This document shows positions 52,066-60,336 of a stretch of DNA of 64,000 bases, one piece after another; position 1 is the stretch's first letter; each line of letters starts with the position of its first letter. Both the position numbers and the translations under genes were made by a program. The stretch covers positions 1 through 64,000 of the forward strand of contig CAKUBG010000001.1 in NCBI GenBank assembly GCA_934636825.1. Reading direction: 5' to 3'. The notes under the pieces were generated by a model. That model saw only the letters and a program-made list of their open reading frames with translations. It was not told the origin of the DNA and did not search any database. This stretch comes from an uncultured bacterium (lineage in GTDB: Bacteria > Vulcanimicrobiota > Xenobia > Xenobiales > Xenobiaceae).

Positions 52066-53387
52066 TTTTTTATGTGCTGGGACTTTTGATCTTAGTGGGA
52101 GTTTTTTGTTGGTTTTTGGGTCAAATTCACATGATCGTCAACATATTGATCGTGTCTATTTTGGTCACTTATTTAATTGCTCCCTGCGTGCATTTTCTAC
52201 ATGAAAAGGGAGTGCCCAAAACTGCAGCTATTGCGTTAGTTTATGCAGCTTTGCTGGCCTTAATTAGCTTTTTCGTAGCTTATTTGCTGCCTATTGTCAA
52301 ATTAGAATTTCATCGTCTAATTAGCAATATGAGCGTTATGTCAGCCAGCCTCAACAATATTACCTCTCAATGGGCTCTTACTATTCAGAGCTGGTTGCCC
52401 ACCACTTTAAAGCCCATGATCGATCCGGAAAAGCTCAGCACTCAGCATATAATGCAATTTATGCAAAGTAACAGCCCCAGCTTGGTCAAAAATTCTATGC
52501 CTGGCTTCCTTTCCGGTATGCGCAGTATGGCCAGCATTATGGGTGGCGCTATTCTGGTACCTTTGCTTGTTTTCTATATCCTAGTAGACGCAGGAGTATA
52601 TAAAGAAAGTTTTGTCGGTTGCTTGCCTAAAGCTTGGCGCAGCGGAGCGGTAGATTTATTACGTCGCATAAATTACGTTTTAGGTAAATTTATCTGTGGC
52701 CAGCTAATTGTTTGCGTCACTATCGGTTTTTTTGTCGGCGTTTCTCTGTGGATTCTGGGCATAGATTATGCCATTTTAATCGGTGTTTTCTCGGGAATTA
52801 TCGATATTATCCCTTATGTAGGCGTAGCTATAAGCTATATTCCCGCTTTTTTTATTGCTTTGCTCAACAAAGGGCCCCTCTTTGCCGTCTTTACTATTAT
52901 TGTTTTGCAAGCTGTGCACTGGTTGGAAGGCCATATTATTGTGCCGGCTGTAATCGGACGCTCTGTTAAATTGCCGCCTCTTACAGTCATGGTAGCTTTG
53001 ATAGCTGGTGCTGAAATTGGCGGTATTATGGGCATGCTGATAGCTATTCCTGTAGCGGCCATTGCCAGAGTGTGCATAGAGTTTTATGTAGAAAAGAATC
53101 CCGCTTTCGGCCCACTTACCGAAGAAGATATGCGTTTACCGGAGACGCCCTACCCTCCTGAAGCTAACGGCACCGTACCGGCTCGCGAGTCTGTAAAGCA
53201 AATTGTCAGTAAAGTGCATGGCAAAGTTAAAGACAGCAAACAATTAGTCCACAAATTGCGCCAATATGGATTAAAGAGCTCCGAAATGAAAGCTATAGAC
53301 GCTAACCAAGAGCCCGGTGCTGCAGAGCAACCAAATAAAGAATCTGCCTCTAGCACGAATCATACGAAAAAAAACGACTCCCAATAG
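52032..53387 (+). CDS. AI-2E-family transporter (PerM/UPF0118)
   Basis: Inner-membrane protein of 451 residues with about eight hydrophobic segments. The central FSGIIDIIPYVGVAISYIPAF block and HWLEGHIIVPAVIGRSVKLPPLTV are strongly conserved in the AI-2E exporter/PerM family. Members export autoinducer-2 in some bacteria or act as proton antiporters; the substrate here is unknown. The last ~75 residues are a polar tail not usual in the family. See the mini-ORF at 52018 for an odd leader. Confidence 0.85.
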   Translation: MESNNKNKFHLIFYVLGLLILVGVFCWFLGQIHMIVNILIVSILVTYLIAPCVHFLHEKGVPKTAAIALVYAALLALISFFVAYLLPIVKLEFHRLISNMSVMSASLNNITSQWALTIQSWLPTTLKPMIDPEKLSTQHIMQFMQSNSPSLVKNSMPGFLSGMRSMASIMGGAILVPLLVFYILVDAGVYKESFVGCLPKAWRSGAVDLLRRINYVLGKFICGQLIVCVTIGFFVGVSLWILGIDYAILIGVFSGIIDIIPYVGVAISYIPAFFIALLNKGPLFAVFTIIVLQAVHWLEGHIIVPAVIGRSVKLPPLTVMVALIAGAEIGGIMGMLIAIPVAAIARVCIEFYVEKNPAFGPLTEEDMRLPETPYPPEANGTVPARESVKQIVSKVHGKVKDSKQLVHKLRQYGLKSSEMKAIDANQEPGAAEQPNKESASSTNHTKKNDSQ

Positions 53388-53418
53388 GAAGTTGCCAATA
53401 TCTCTAAGTCAAGTGTAG

Positions 53419-53463
53419 AGCGCTCCTGCTTCTAAGGTCTTAAACCAAAGCAGGAGCGCTTTC
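53419..53463 (+). terminator. terminator upstream of the radical SAM peptide operon
   Basis: AGCGCTCCTGCTT pairs perfectly with AAGCAGGAGCGCT, followed by TTCCTT. It insulates the peptide operon from the transporter. Confidence 0.85.
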
Positions 53464-53589
53464 CTTAAGAAGCGAAGGCGGAAAATTGTCTTCGGAGCTG
53501 TTTTGTTCCAAAAGCTAACATCCGAAGGCCTAATACACGAGGTTGCTTTTTATTCAACCCCGCCGCCTACAATATAAGGAGAAATCAAA

Positions 53590-53682
53590 ATGGCAGAGAC
53601 CAAAGAAGTTAATGCTGTAATCGCTGCAGCTATCAATGCTGATCCCGAAGAAAAAGACTGCGTTTGCTGGGTTAAAGCGTGA
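53590..53682 (+). CDS. 30-residue Cys-Val-Cys-Trp peptide, putative radical SAM-modified precursor
   Basis: A small gene that begins with AAGGAG eight bases before the ATG, a textbook ribosome site. The peptide has a charged, Ala-rich leader-like part (residues 2-17) with ADPEE next and the C-terminal core KDCVCWVKA. Cys24 and Cys26 flank Val25, and Trp27-Val28-Lys29 forms an aromatic-x-Lys motif of the kind crosslinked in three-residue cyclophane peptides. Its stop overlaps the start of the radical SAM/SPASM gene (GTGA), so translation is coupled. This is the arrangement of a ribosomally made and post-translationally modified peptide. I recognise no described family, and the modification is not known. 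Confidence 0.75.
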   Translation: MAETKEVNAVIAAAINADPEEKDCVCWVKA

Positions 53683-54785
53683 TTTCCGGCCAATTAAGGC
53701 CAGTCTTTAAATTAACCGAGTCCTGCAACCTCGCCTGTAAATATTGCTGTCAGGATGGGAAGCTGGGCTCTGGTTATTTTATGGATCAGGCGACGTTAGA
53801 AAAATCCCTCGAAGCGGTAGCCCAAAATACTCAGGGGCCTATCCATCTTTTATGGTTTGGCGGCGAGCCTACTCTTTACGGCGTCAAGCGTTTTGCCAAA
53901 GCGATGGAATTAGTCGATCAGTATTTTGCCGGACGTACCGTCTATCACGGCTTGCAAACAAACGGCACTCTTATAAATGATGAGTGGGCCGATCTTTTAG
54001 CTAAGCGAGGCTTTGCCGTTACTGTCAGTTTGGACGGCCCGCCTTGGTTGCACAATCAGCAACGTGTCTACAGAGCCGGAGCTCAAGCCGGTCAAGGCAC
54101 TTTTGAAGCTGTATGGCAAGGTATCACCAATTTGCGCAAAGTGGGCATCAATCCCCGCGTTTCGGCCGTACTTACTCCCCGAGGCTTAGATCACCCCGAA
54201 GAATTGGTTGATTGGTTTGAAAGCAATGGCGTTAAAGAGATGGACTTTGTCCCTTCAACCCGCTTTCATGAAGGCCATTTCGAAGTAGAGATCAGCGGCA
54301 AGCAGTACAAGGATTTCATTATGCGAGTTTTGGATCGTTGGTTAGCTATAGGCAATCCCAACTTCCGAGTACGCATTCTCTCCGAAATTTCACGCAAATT
54401 GGCCGGTCACACACCACACTATTGCAAATTGCAAGGCAAGTGCTCTCACTTTGTAGGATTTGCTCACAATGGTGATGTTTATCCTTGCGACGAATTTTCC
54501 GGCATGAAAGAATTTTGCTTAGGCAATATCCATCAGCACAGCTTAAAAGAGCTGATGACTTCGCCCAAAGCTATCGAATTTTTCCGCCGCTGGGCCCAAA
54601 TTCCCGTCAATTGCCGCTCTTGTAAATGGTTCCATTTCTGCCGCGGCGGCTGCGCTTGGGAGCGTCAGCTTAGTGGCAACCCGGATCAGCAAACCATTAT
54701 GTGCGAAGCTATGCAAGCTATTTTGGAGCGACTTAGTTCCGAAATTCCCGGCAGCTTAGAACGCTGGCAAGTTGAAGATAAGTAA
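53679..54785 (+). CDS. radical SAM/SPASM peptide-modifying enzyme
   Basis: Enzyme of 368 residues that would modify the 30-residue peptide. The SAM cluster motif is CNLACKYC (Cys16, Cys20, Cys23), followed by a fourth Cys and the GGEPTLYG block. The C-terminal SPASM domain holds the additional cluster ligands: YCKLQGKC, GDVYPCDEF, LGNIH, NCRSCKWFHFCRGGC and TIMCEAM. Its overall form resembles sulfatase-maturating enzymes and SPASM peptide maturases; no sulfatase is nearby, while the overlapping CVCW peptide is. It starts with GTG that overlaps the peptide's stop. A strong terminator follows, and no transporter or protease is adjacent. Confidence 0.9.
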   Translation: MISGQLRPVFKLTESCNLACKYCCQDGKLGSGYFMDQATLEKSLEAVAQNTQGPIHLLWFGGEPTLYGVKRFAKAMELVDQYFAGRTVYHGLQTNGTLINDEWADLLAKRGFAVTVSLDGPPWLHNQQRVYRAGAQAGQGTFEAVWQGITNLRKVGINPRVSAVLTPRGLDHPEELVDWFESNGVKEMDFVPSTRFHEGHFEVEISGKQYKDFIMRVLDRWLAIGNPNFRVRILSEISRKLAGHTPHYCKLQGKCSHFVGFAHNGDVYPCDEFSGMKEFCLGNIHQHSLKELMTSPKAIEFFRRWAQIPVNCRSCKWFHFCRGGCAWERQLSGNPDQQTIMCEAMQAILERLSSEIPGSLERWQVEDK

Positions 54786-54794
54786 TAAATAACT

Positions 54795-54840
54795 AAAAAA
54801 ATTGAGCCTTCTGCTAAAAAGCAGAGGGCTCAATTTTTTA
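54795..54840. terminator. bidirectional terminator between the radical SAM and lipoprotein genes
   Basis: AAAAAATTGAGCC..TCTGC pairs with GCAGA..GGCTCAATTTTTT around TAAAAA. The U-tracts exist in both directions. Confidence 0.9.
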
Positions 54841-54866
54841 TGACTTATTGAAGCTTAACAAGCGAA

Positions 54867-56357
54867 TTACAGACTACCGATGTCAATGTCGCCGCCATCT
54901 TGACCTTCGTCAGAGCCATCGCCACCTTCGTCACCAGTATTATCACCGGTATTATCACCGGTATTATCACCGGTATTGTCGCCGGTATTGTCGCCGGTAT
55001 TGTCGCCGGTTTCATCCTGATCGCCAGAAACATCAGAAGAGCCGCGCTCAACTACAGAAACGGTAGTCTTGGCAGAATCTTTAATGTCTCCGTTTTCAAA
55101 ACTTACGCTTAAGTCGGTAGTACCGACAGCCAGACCTTCGATAGTCATGCCATAAAGATCTATAGCAGCTACTTCAGGATTGGAAGAAGTTACCGTATAA
55201 GAACCGGAGTCACCGATTATATAGTCTTTCTCTGTACCGTTGACGGCAAACTTAGCAAAAACATCAATAAAGCTAGTTTCACCAACATAGAGAGTTTCTG
55301 GGTCGAGAGAGACGCTTAAACTCTTGAAAGTGCCTTCAACTACAGTTACTTTGCACTGAGCTTGATAGCTATTGCCATTGGAAGTGCAAGTAGCGGTAAT
55401 AGTAGTAGGCTGTTCCTCTTCTTCATGGCAAGCTTTAGGGAAGATAGCACCATAGCTAGCCAAAACGCGATCAATATTGCTGGAGCTCCAGTTGCTCTGG
55501 TAACTTACATCGGTAGTTTCACCATCAGACCAAGTGGCCATCAAGGGACACTCGTAAGAAGGCAAACCTAAAGGCAAAGTAATATCAGTTTCTGCAAATT
55601 TAACTTCAGTAATATCGGCGTCAGTAACATTTAAAGTTACGGTACTGGTATATTTTTGGAAAGAAGCGCTAATATCAGCACTGCCAGCAGCTAAAGTATA
55701 GAACTTACCATTGCCTAAAGTGCTCTCGCCGTCATCGGTTTGTTTAGTTAAAGAAGCAACTTTAGTATTGCTGCTCTTCCAATCACACATACCGGTGAAA
55801 AGCTGAGGATAGATTTTGCCACTTTCAGCATCTTTAAATAAAGCCAAAGCATAGAAAATAGCCTCGTCGCCAGTATGCAAACGCATCTCGTCTTGAGCGA
55901 TTTCTAAGCCGACCATATTGTCGATTTCGTCAAGGTATTTCCACTCGGGATTGGTCACTTCGTAGATCTGGCCAACCTTTAAGCTGACGGGCTGGCTGTA
56001 GTAAGCCAAAGCTTTGCCGTCGCTATCGTAGTAGGTCATACCGATAGAAGTAGATTCTACCGGAACAGCTTGCAAAAGCACTTGGTGAGCTTTTACCAAC
56101 TGAGCCGGGCCAAAAGTACGTACACCTTGACTGTTGTAGCAATAGTAAATCACGCTGTGAATATCGGAACCTAAAGCACGAGCCGAAGCCGCTACTTTAC
56201 CGGAAGAAATTTCGTGAGTTACCAAAATAGAAGCGCGAGAGGGATTAGCCAACTCATCATCGTCGGAGCAAGCGCTTAAGACAGTGCAAAAGCCCAACAC
56301 CATAAGAAAAGCTACTAAAACTTTCCAAGAGCGTTTGTTAATAAAAAACTTGCGCAT
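54867..56357 (-). CDS. surface-type lipoprotein with Ig-like modules and a Thr-Gly-Asp-Asn repeat tail
   Basis: Lipoprotein of about 496 residues; the start at 56357 has GGA at good spacing and yields a basic N-terminus, hydrophobic core and lipobox LSAC. The N-terminal domain (about 35-150) shares a block with the three neighbouring lipoproteins: GMTYYDSDGKALAYYSQP here. Two or three Big-type Ig folds follow (VKFAETDITLPLG; SLSVSLDPETLYVGE; VAAIDLYGMTIEGLAVG). The C-terminus is a tandem TGDN tail encoded by a 12-base repeat. No enzyme motif. Probably outer-membrane anchored. Confidence 0.8.
   Translation of the reverse strand: MRKFFINKRSWKVLVAFLMVLGFCTVLSACSDDDELANPSRASILVTHEISSGKVAASARALGSDIHSVIYYCYNSQGVRTFGPAQLVKAHQVLLQAVPVESTSIGMTYYDSDGKALAYYSQPVSLKVGQIYEVTNPEWKYLDEIDNMVGLEIAQDEMRLHTGDEAIFYALALFKDAESGKIYPQLFTGMCDWKSSNTKVASLTKQTDDGESTLGNGKFYTLAAGSADISASFQKYTSTVTLNVTDADITEVKFAETDITLPLGLPSYECPLMATWSDGETTDVSYQSNWSSSNIDRVLASYGAIFPKACHEEEEQPTTITATCTSNGNSYQAQCKVTVVEGTFKSLSVSLDPETLYVGETSFIDVFAKFAVNGTEKDYIIGDSGSYTVTSSNPEVAAIDLYGMTIEGLAVGTTDLSVSFENGDIKDSAKTTVSVVERGSSDVSGDQDETGDNTGDNTGDNTGDNTGDNTGDNTGDEGGDGSDEGQDGGDIDIGSL
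54931..55014 (-). repeat. seven-copy 12-base tandem repeat in the lipoprotein gene
   Basis: Seven units of TCACCGGTATTA-type sequence (degenerate, TCGCCGGTATTG in later copies) encode the Thr-Gly-Asp-Asn tail. Because the unit is 12 bases, copy-number change would alter length but not the reading frame. Confidence 0.9.
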
Positions 56358-56449
56358 AGATATTCCTTTCTGGTGAAAATGTAGTATCAAAGCCCCTCAA
56401 TTTTGCTAAGGTAGATATTTTTCCGCCCTTAACAAAATAATGTTAGCCT

Positions 56450-56500
56450 AAAAAAAAGGGGCAGCCCCAGATTGTTAGAGCTGAGACAGCCGCCTTTTAT
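56450..56500 (-). terminator. possible terminator of the lipoprotein gene at 56521
   Basis: On the minus strand GGCGGCTGTCTCAG can pair imperfectly with CTGGGGCTGCC, and a run of seven T follows. The stem has bulges, so the call is moderate. Confidence 0.5.
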
Positions 56501-56520
56501 ATCGAAAAAACTACAAGAAA

Positions 56521-58134
56521 CTATACATCTTCGACATCAACAACAGTTACGGTAGTGGAAACCGTCTTGTTGATTTTCTTACCATCTTTATAAACAACGT
56601 CGAAAGACACCTTATTTCCTGGCTCTTCTTTATCAAGATGAACGTAAATGCCGTTAGCGTTTTCGTTTTTATCTACCTCTGGTTTACTCTCGGCTTTATC
56701 AGATTCAATATTCTTGATCTTGACTTTACCATAATTGGGAACGTTGAAGCTAGAGGTTTCTACTTCTCCTTCAGCAGTTGTAACTTTGAAGAAACCTTCA
56801 ACGGTACCATTTTCTATGGTATCCAAGGTAATTTCTTTATCGATATTAACTTTAATATCGGCTTTAGCGGGCAGAGAATGCAAAGTAACTTTGTCGGAAG
56901 CGCCCTTGGACTGAGCGGTTACAGCAATATCTTTCAAGGAAGTGGCTTTGGAGGTAACTACATAGTGACCCAAAGCGTCTTTAGCAGCGGTAACGCCCTC
57001 GCTCTGTTCAACATTCCAGCTAACGTACTGGCTGGCGTCAGTAGTGAAGCTGGGGCCATTGGTGCCGACATATTCGCCGACAGCTTGGAAAGACACAGTA
57101 TTGAAAGGAATGGCAGCGGTGCTTACGCCGGAGATGGTCACAGATTCCTGGCCGAAATCGTAATCGGGAGCCACAACATAAACATCATCTTCACCATCGA
57201 TAGTTATGCCCGCAAGTTTGGCGTCGCTAATATAGACAGTAAGAGGAGCCAATTCGCCCAAAGTTTCCAAACCGGTCAAAGACACGCTAACTTCTTGCCG
57301 ACCATATTCAACAGCTTTGTAATAGCCAGGAGTAGCTTCGGCAGCGCTTACTTTAGCAGTAGTTTCAGTGTCTTCGCCAGTAGTATCATCTTCGGTAGTA
57401 TCTTCGTCAGCTACTAAAGAATCGGCCTTGTTGCCCATATAATAGGCATATTTGGCTTCTTCTAAATAAGTGGGCTGATCGGCATATTTTTTATTCAAAG
57501 AATAGGTAGCAAAACCGCTAAGATCAAAGGTGACGGACTGACCTAAACTATTAGTGTAAGCCATAACCGGTTTTACCCAAACGTAGTTGCCCTTGTCTAC
57601 GCAAGGAGCGGAAGCTACTAATTGGGGAACAATTTGCTTGGCCACAATTTGAGCAGCGATAGTTGTGCTGTCTACTACATCGGGCTGATCCACAACAGCG
57701 GCTTTACCTGTGGTAGTGGAAGTCCAGTCGAGGCTATCTACGCCCAAACCAACGGGAGTGCCCTCGCTATTAAAGTACATAACGGAAACTTTGTCAGCGC
57801 TGGAAGGTACTTGTTCGATAGTAACTGTACGAACAACCGATTCACCGGCAGCAGCTTCTTCGTCGGTAATAGTATCGATAGGAGCGCTGGTAGTATAAAG
57901 CAAAGCGTCGCCGGCACTGAAAGTGTAAGTAGCTTTAACAGCGGTAGAAGGGAGCTCGGCAGCTTTAGCTACGGCTTTAGTATAGTTATAAGTAACGGTG
58001 CCGAGGTTGGCCGCAAAAGGATTGGGATCGGAAGTATCATCACTGCAACCGGAAGCAGTTAAGCACAAAGCCAAACCGGCGACAGCCGCAAAAGCAGTAA
58101 AGCCGTATAGATTCTTATAGGCGGACTTAGCCAT
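56521..58134 (-). CDS. lipoprotein of the four-member family
   Basis: Lipoprotein of 537 residues with lipobox TASGC (Cys30) after a Sec signal. It has the shared N-terminal domain (VTYNYTKAVA, then VMYFNSEGTPVGLGV) and several strand-rich, probably Ig- or fibronectin-like modules, with an acidic Thr/Glu-rich linker around 250-270. No catalytic motif. It sits downstream of the 58407 gene and upstream of the 54867 gene, each separated by a terminator-like hairpin, so they may be independently transcribed. Function unknown; adhesion or surface structure are possible. Confidence 0.8.
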   Translation of the reverse strand: MAKSAYKNLYGFTAFAAVAGLALCLTASGCSDDTSDPNPFAANLGTVTYNYTKAVAKAAELPSTAVKATYTFSAGDALLYTTSAPIDTITDEEAAAGESVVRTVTIEQVPSSADKVSVMYFNSEGTPVGLGVDSLDWTSTTTGKAAVVDQPDVVDSTTIAAQIVAKQIVPQLVASAPCVDKGNYVWVKPVMAYTNSLGQSVTFDLSGFATYSLNKKYADQPTYLEEAKYAYYMGNKADSLVADEDTTEDDTTGEDTETTAKVSAAEATPGYYKAVEYGRQEVSVSLTGLETLGELAPLTVYISDAKLAGITIDGEDDVYVVAPDYDFGQESVTISGVSTAAIPFNTVSFQAVGEYVGTNGPSFTTDASQYVSWNVEQSEGVTAAKDALGHYVVTSKATSLKDIAVTAQSKGASDKVTLHSLPAKADIKVNIDKEITLDTIENGTVEGFFKVTTAEGEVETSSFNVPNYGKVKIKNIESDKAESKPEVDKNENANGIYVHLDKEEPGNKVSFDVVYKDGKKINKTVSTTVTVVDVEDV

Positions 58135-58352
58135 ATTTATTTGTTCCTCTCAGAGATAGAAAGAGTTGAACCGCGCTTTTGACGCGAAAAATTTGTGAAC
58201 CGTTTCTCGGCCTTTCAGCCAGAAAATAGCTTACAAGAGACAAGCGCCGCCGACTTGGCAAAAAAAAGCCACCCCGGGGCAATTTATAAATAATAACCAA
58301 TACATTTTCAAACAAGGCGCCCTCCCTCCTGCCAAGCCTTCCAATAAAAAAA

Positions 58353-58382
58353 GCGGCTGTACTTACAAGCAGTACAACCGCT
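58353..58382 (-). terminator. terminator of the lipoprotein gene at 58407
   Basis: AGCGGCTGTACT pairs with AGTACAACCGCT (one mismatch) around TACAAGC; on the minus strand it is followed by TTTTTTTATT. Confidence 0.85.
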
Positions 58383-58406
58383 ATAGTTAATTTTCCAAAT
58401 TGTTAC

Positions 58407-60089
58407 CTAGTCGTTGGGGTAAGTGGTAATAGATATGAAAGAATATGGCGGAGCTTCTTCCACATCTTCAATATAAAGCTTGACTATTTTATTAGCCTCC
58501 AGCTCACCTTCAGCTTTTAATGTATAGGCATTAAGTCCGGGTTCATCTTGTTTATAAATCAAGTTGGAGAACTCAGTTTGCTTGACAACATCAGGATATT
58601 TATCGGTAGCAATTATATCGGTGGGAATTTCCAAAGGCTCGGTATAAAAACTTACCGGTTCTTCTCCATTAATACCAACAACTACACTTGAAATACCCAT
58701 AAGTTTCATCTTAAAGTCGATCTTAGTTTTATTGGCGTCGATATTATAAGGCACGAAAAAAGTAGGCTCTTTACCTTCCTCTACGGCTGCAAACTGGATA
58801 GCTTCATTCTTCACGCCTTCAGCTTCGACAATGAGCCTTACAGGCTCGCTCTTGATAGCTTGGTCGCCTTGACCATATTGGGCAGTTATTTTGTAATCGT
58901 CACCATAGTTATAAGAATTTACTCCACTGGCATGGACTTTTATTCTATCGACTATACTAGCCTGAATTTTGAAACCAAGCGCTTTCATATACTCGGGATC
59001 GGAAAATTCTACATCTAAAAGCTTAACATTAGGATCATCGGTAATATTGATACCAATTTGTCCATCTTTAATAGTGGGAGTAGGCCCTTTGGTGGGGTCT
59101 TCGGAAGTGTAAGCGGTGGCATAAACGATAAAAGGCTGCTCATTTATGTAGTAATAGATTGGATCGTATTTCTTCTTAGACGAATTAGATTGGTACTTTA
59201 TATGCGAGAACTGGCTAAGTAGACACTTTTCGTCAGCGTATTGCATATAATACCTTTGGCCAGTGTAGTCACTATCGGTAAAAATATCATGGCCCTCAAC
59301 AGAAGCAGGCTTTACCCTAATAGCAGCAGGGGTTTGATCGGTAACATAAATAGGATCGGCGATCATAGCCTTAGTTGTGCCAACAGTAGCAGTAATGGTA
59401 GCACCTTCAATAGTGCCATATTTAATGCCCTTGTAAGTAAGGCCCTCTAAGCTGCCTTCTTGTTTTTCGAGCACCGCCTCGTCTATACCGCTAATTTCGG
59501 CAAAAGCGCTCAAATCATATTCTTTATCAGCAGCTACAGCCTTAATAGACATTAGCACAGTATCCTGCAAAGGTATAATATATTTACTGACTGTAAAAGT
59601 TAAGCTGTCGGCAGCAATTTCATTCAATTCAGGCTCAGCTACGATAGCAACCTTATCTTCATTAAAAGCAATGTCGTTTTGACCTACGGCCACCAAGCTA
59701 CCTTCAGCATTATAGTAAGCGGCGACTACAGAAGTAGCTTGCGGATCGACATTATTGACCGTAAATTCTTTTTCTACAGCTTCTGCGCCGTGAGTAAAAG
59801 TTTGAATATAAGAAGGATCGGTTTCTGGGCCCTTTATAAAGTTTTGGCCGTCAATCTGGCCATAAAAAGCGTATTTTACGGTAATAATTTCGGATTTTAC
59901 ATCAGTAGCCTTAGCGGTTGAAGCAGCCAACACATTGTAATTAAAAACGGCCTTATAAGTTTTAGTTGTCGGCGTTAAAGGGTTAGAGCTAGTAGAGCCG
60001 CTGTCGCCGCAACCGGAAACGAATAGGCCTAAACCTAAGCTGGCGACCGCTGCAAAAGCAGTAAAACAAAACGTGTTTTTATTAAGCAT
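58407..60089 (-). CDS. lipoprotein of the four-member family
   Basis: Lipoprotein of about 560 residues with lipobox FVSGC after MLNKNTFCFTAFAAVASLGLG. The start at 60089 was chosen because it gives a normal lipoprotein signal; 34 extra upstream residues are unlikely. It closely parallels the protein at 60337-61854: both have AVFNYNVLA/VTFNYNVLA, AAYYNAEGSLVAVGQ/AAYYDKDGNLVAMGE, ISGIDEAVL and YVTDQTP. The later part has several strand-rich modules. Function unknown. Codon use is A/T-ending, unlike its nearest paralogue. Confidence 0.8.
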   Translation of the reverse strand: MLNKNTFCFTAFAAVASLGLGLFVSGCGDSGSTSSNPLTPTTKTYKAVFNYNVLAASTAKATDVKSEIITVKYAFYGQIDGQNFIKGPETDPSYIQTFTHGAEAVEKEFTVNNVDPQATSVVAAYYNAEGSLVAVGQNDIAFNEDKVAIVAEPELNEIAADSLTFTVSKYIIPLQDTVLMSIKAVAADKEYDLSAFAEISGIDEAVLEKQEGSLEGLTYKGIKYGTIEGATITATVGTTKAMIADPIYVTDQTPAAIRVKPASVEGHDIFTDSDYTGQRYYMQYADEKCLLSQFSHIKYQSNSSKKKYDPIYYYINEQPFIVYATAYTSEDPTKGPTPTIKDGQIGINITDDPNVKLLDVEFSDPEYMKALGFKIQASIVDRIKVHASGVNSYNYGDDYKITAQYGQGDQAIKSEPVRLIVEAEGVKNEAIQFAAVEEGKEPTFFVPYNIDANKTKIDFKMKLMGISSVVVGINGEEPVSFYTEPLEIPTDIIATDKYPDVVKQTEFSNLIYKQDEPGLNAYTLKAEGELEANKIVKLYIEDVEEAPPYSFISITTYPND

Positions 60090-60244
60090 ATGCAAAAAAA
60101 TAGAACCTTTCACTAAAGAAATGGTCGAAACCGCTTTCAAGCGGCGCTCCAAGCCTTCTTTCACCGATACAGAATAAACCCCTTTTTTCAAGCGTTTTTG
60201 CTTTTTTATTATAGAAGCAAAGCTTCACACAAAAGCAAAAAGAA

Positions 60245-60278
60245 ATAGCCTCCAACTTGATTACAAGCCGGAGGCTAT
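60245..60278 (-). terminator. terminator of the lipoprotein gene at 60337
   Basis: ATAGCCTCC pairs perfectly with GGAGGCTAT around ACTTGATTACAAGCC; on the minus strand a T-rich TTCTTTTTGCTTTT follows. Confidence 0.8.
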
Positions 60279-60336
60279 CTTTCAGTTCAGACTAGGCCAA
60301 GCTAAAAGCCCAACCTAGATGAAGTGTAAGTAGAGA

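Noticed and set aside
53543..53573. TTGCTT and TACAAT as a promoter of the radical SAM peptide operon
   Set aside because: The spacer is 19 bases and the predicted start of transcription would fall at the ribosome site, so the resulting message would lack it.
53679..54785. The radical SAM/SPASM enzyme as a sulfatase-maturating enzyme
   Set aside because: The overall form fits, but there is no sulfatase in the window and the gene overlaps a tiny peptide gene.
56638..57417. A 259-codon open frame on the plus strand
   Set aside because: It lies antisense to the lipoprotein gene at 56521-58134, has no ribosome site and its composition reflects the opposite coding strand.
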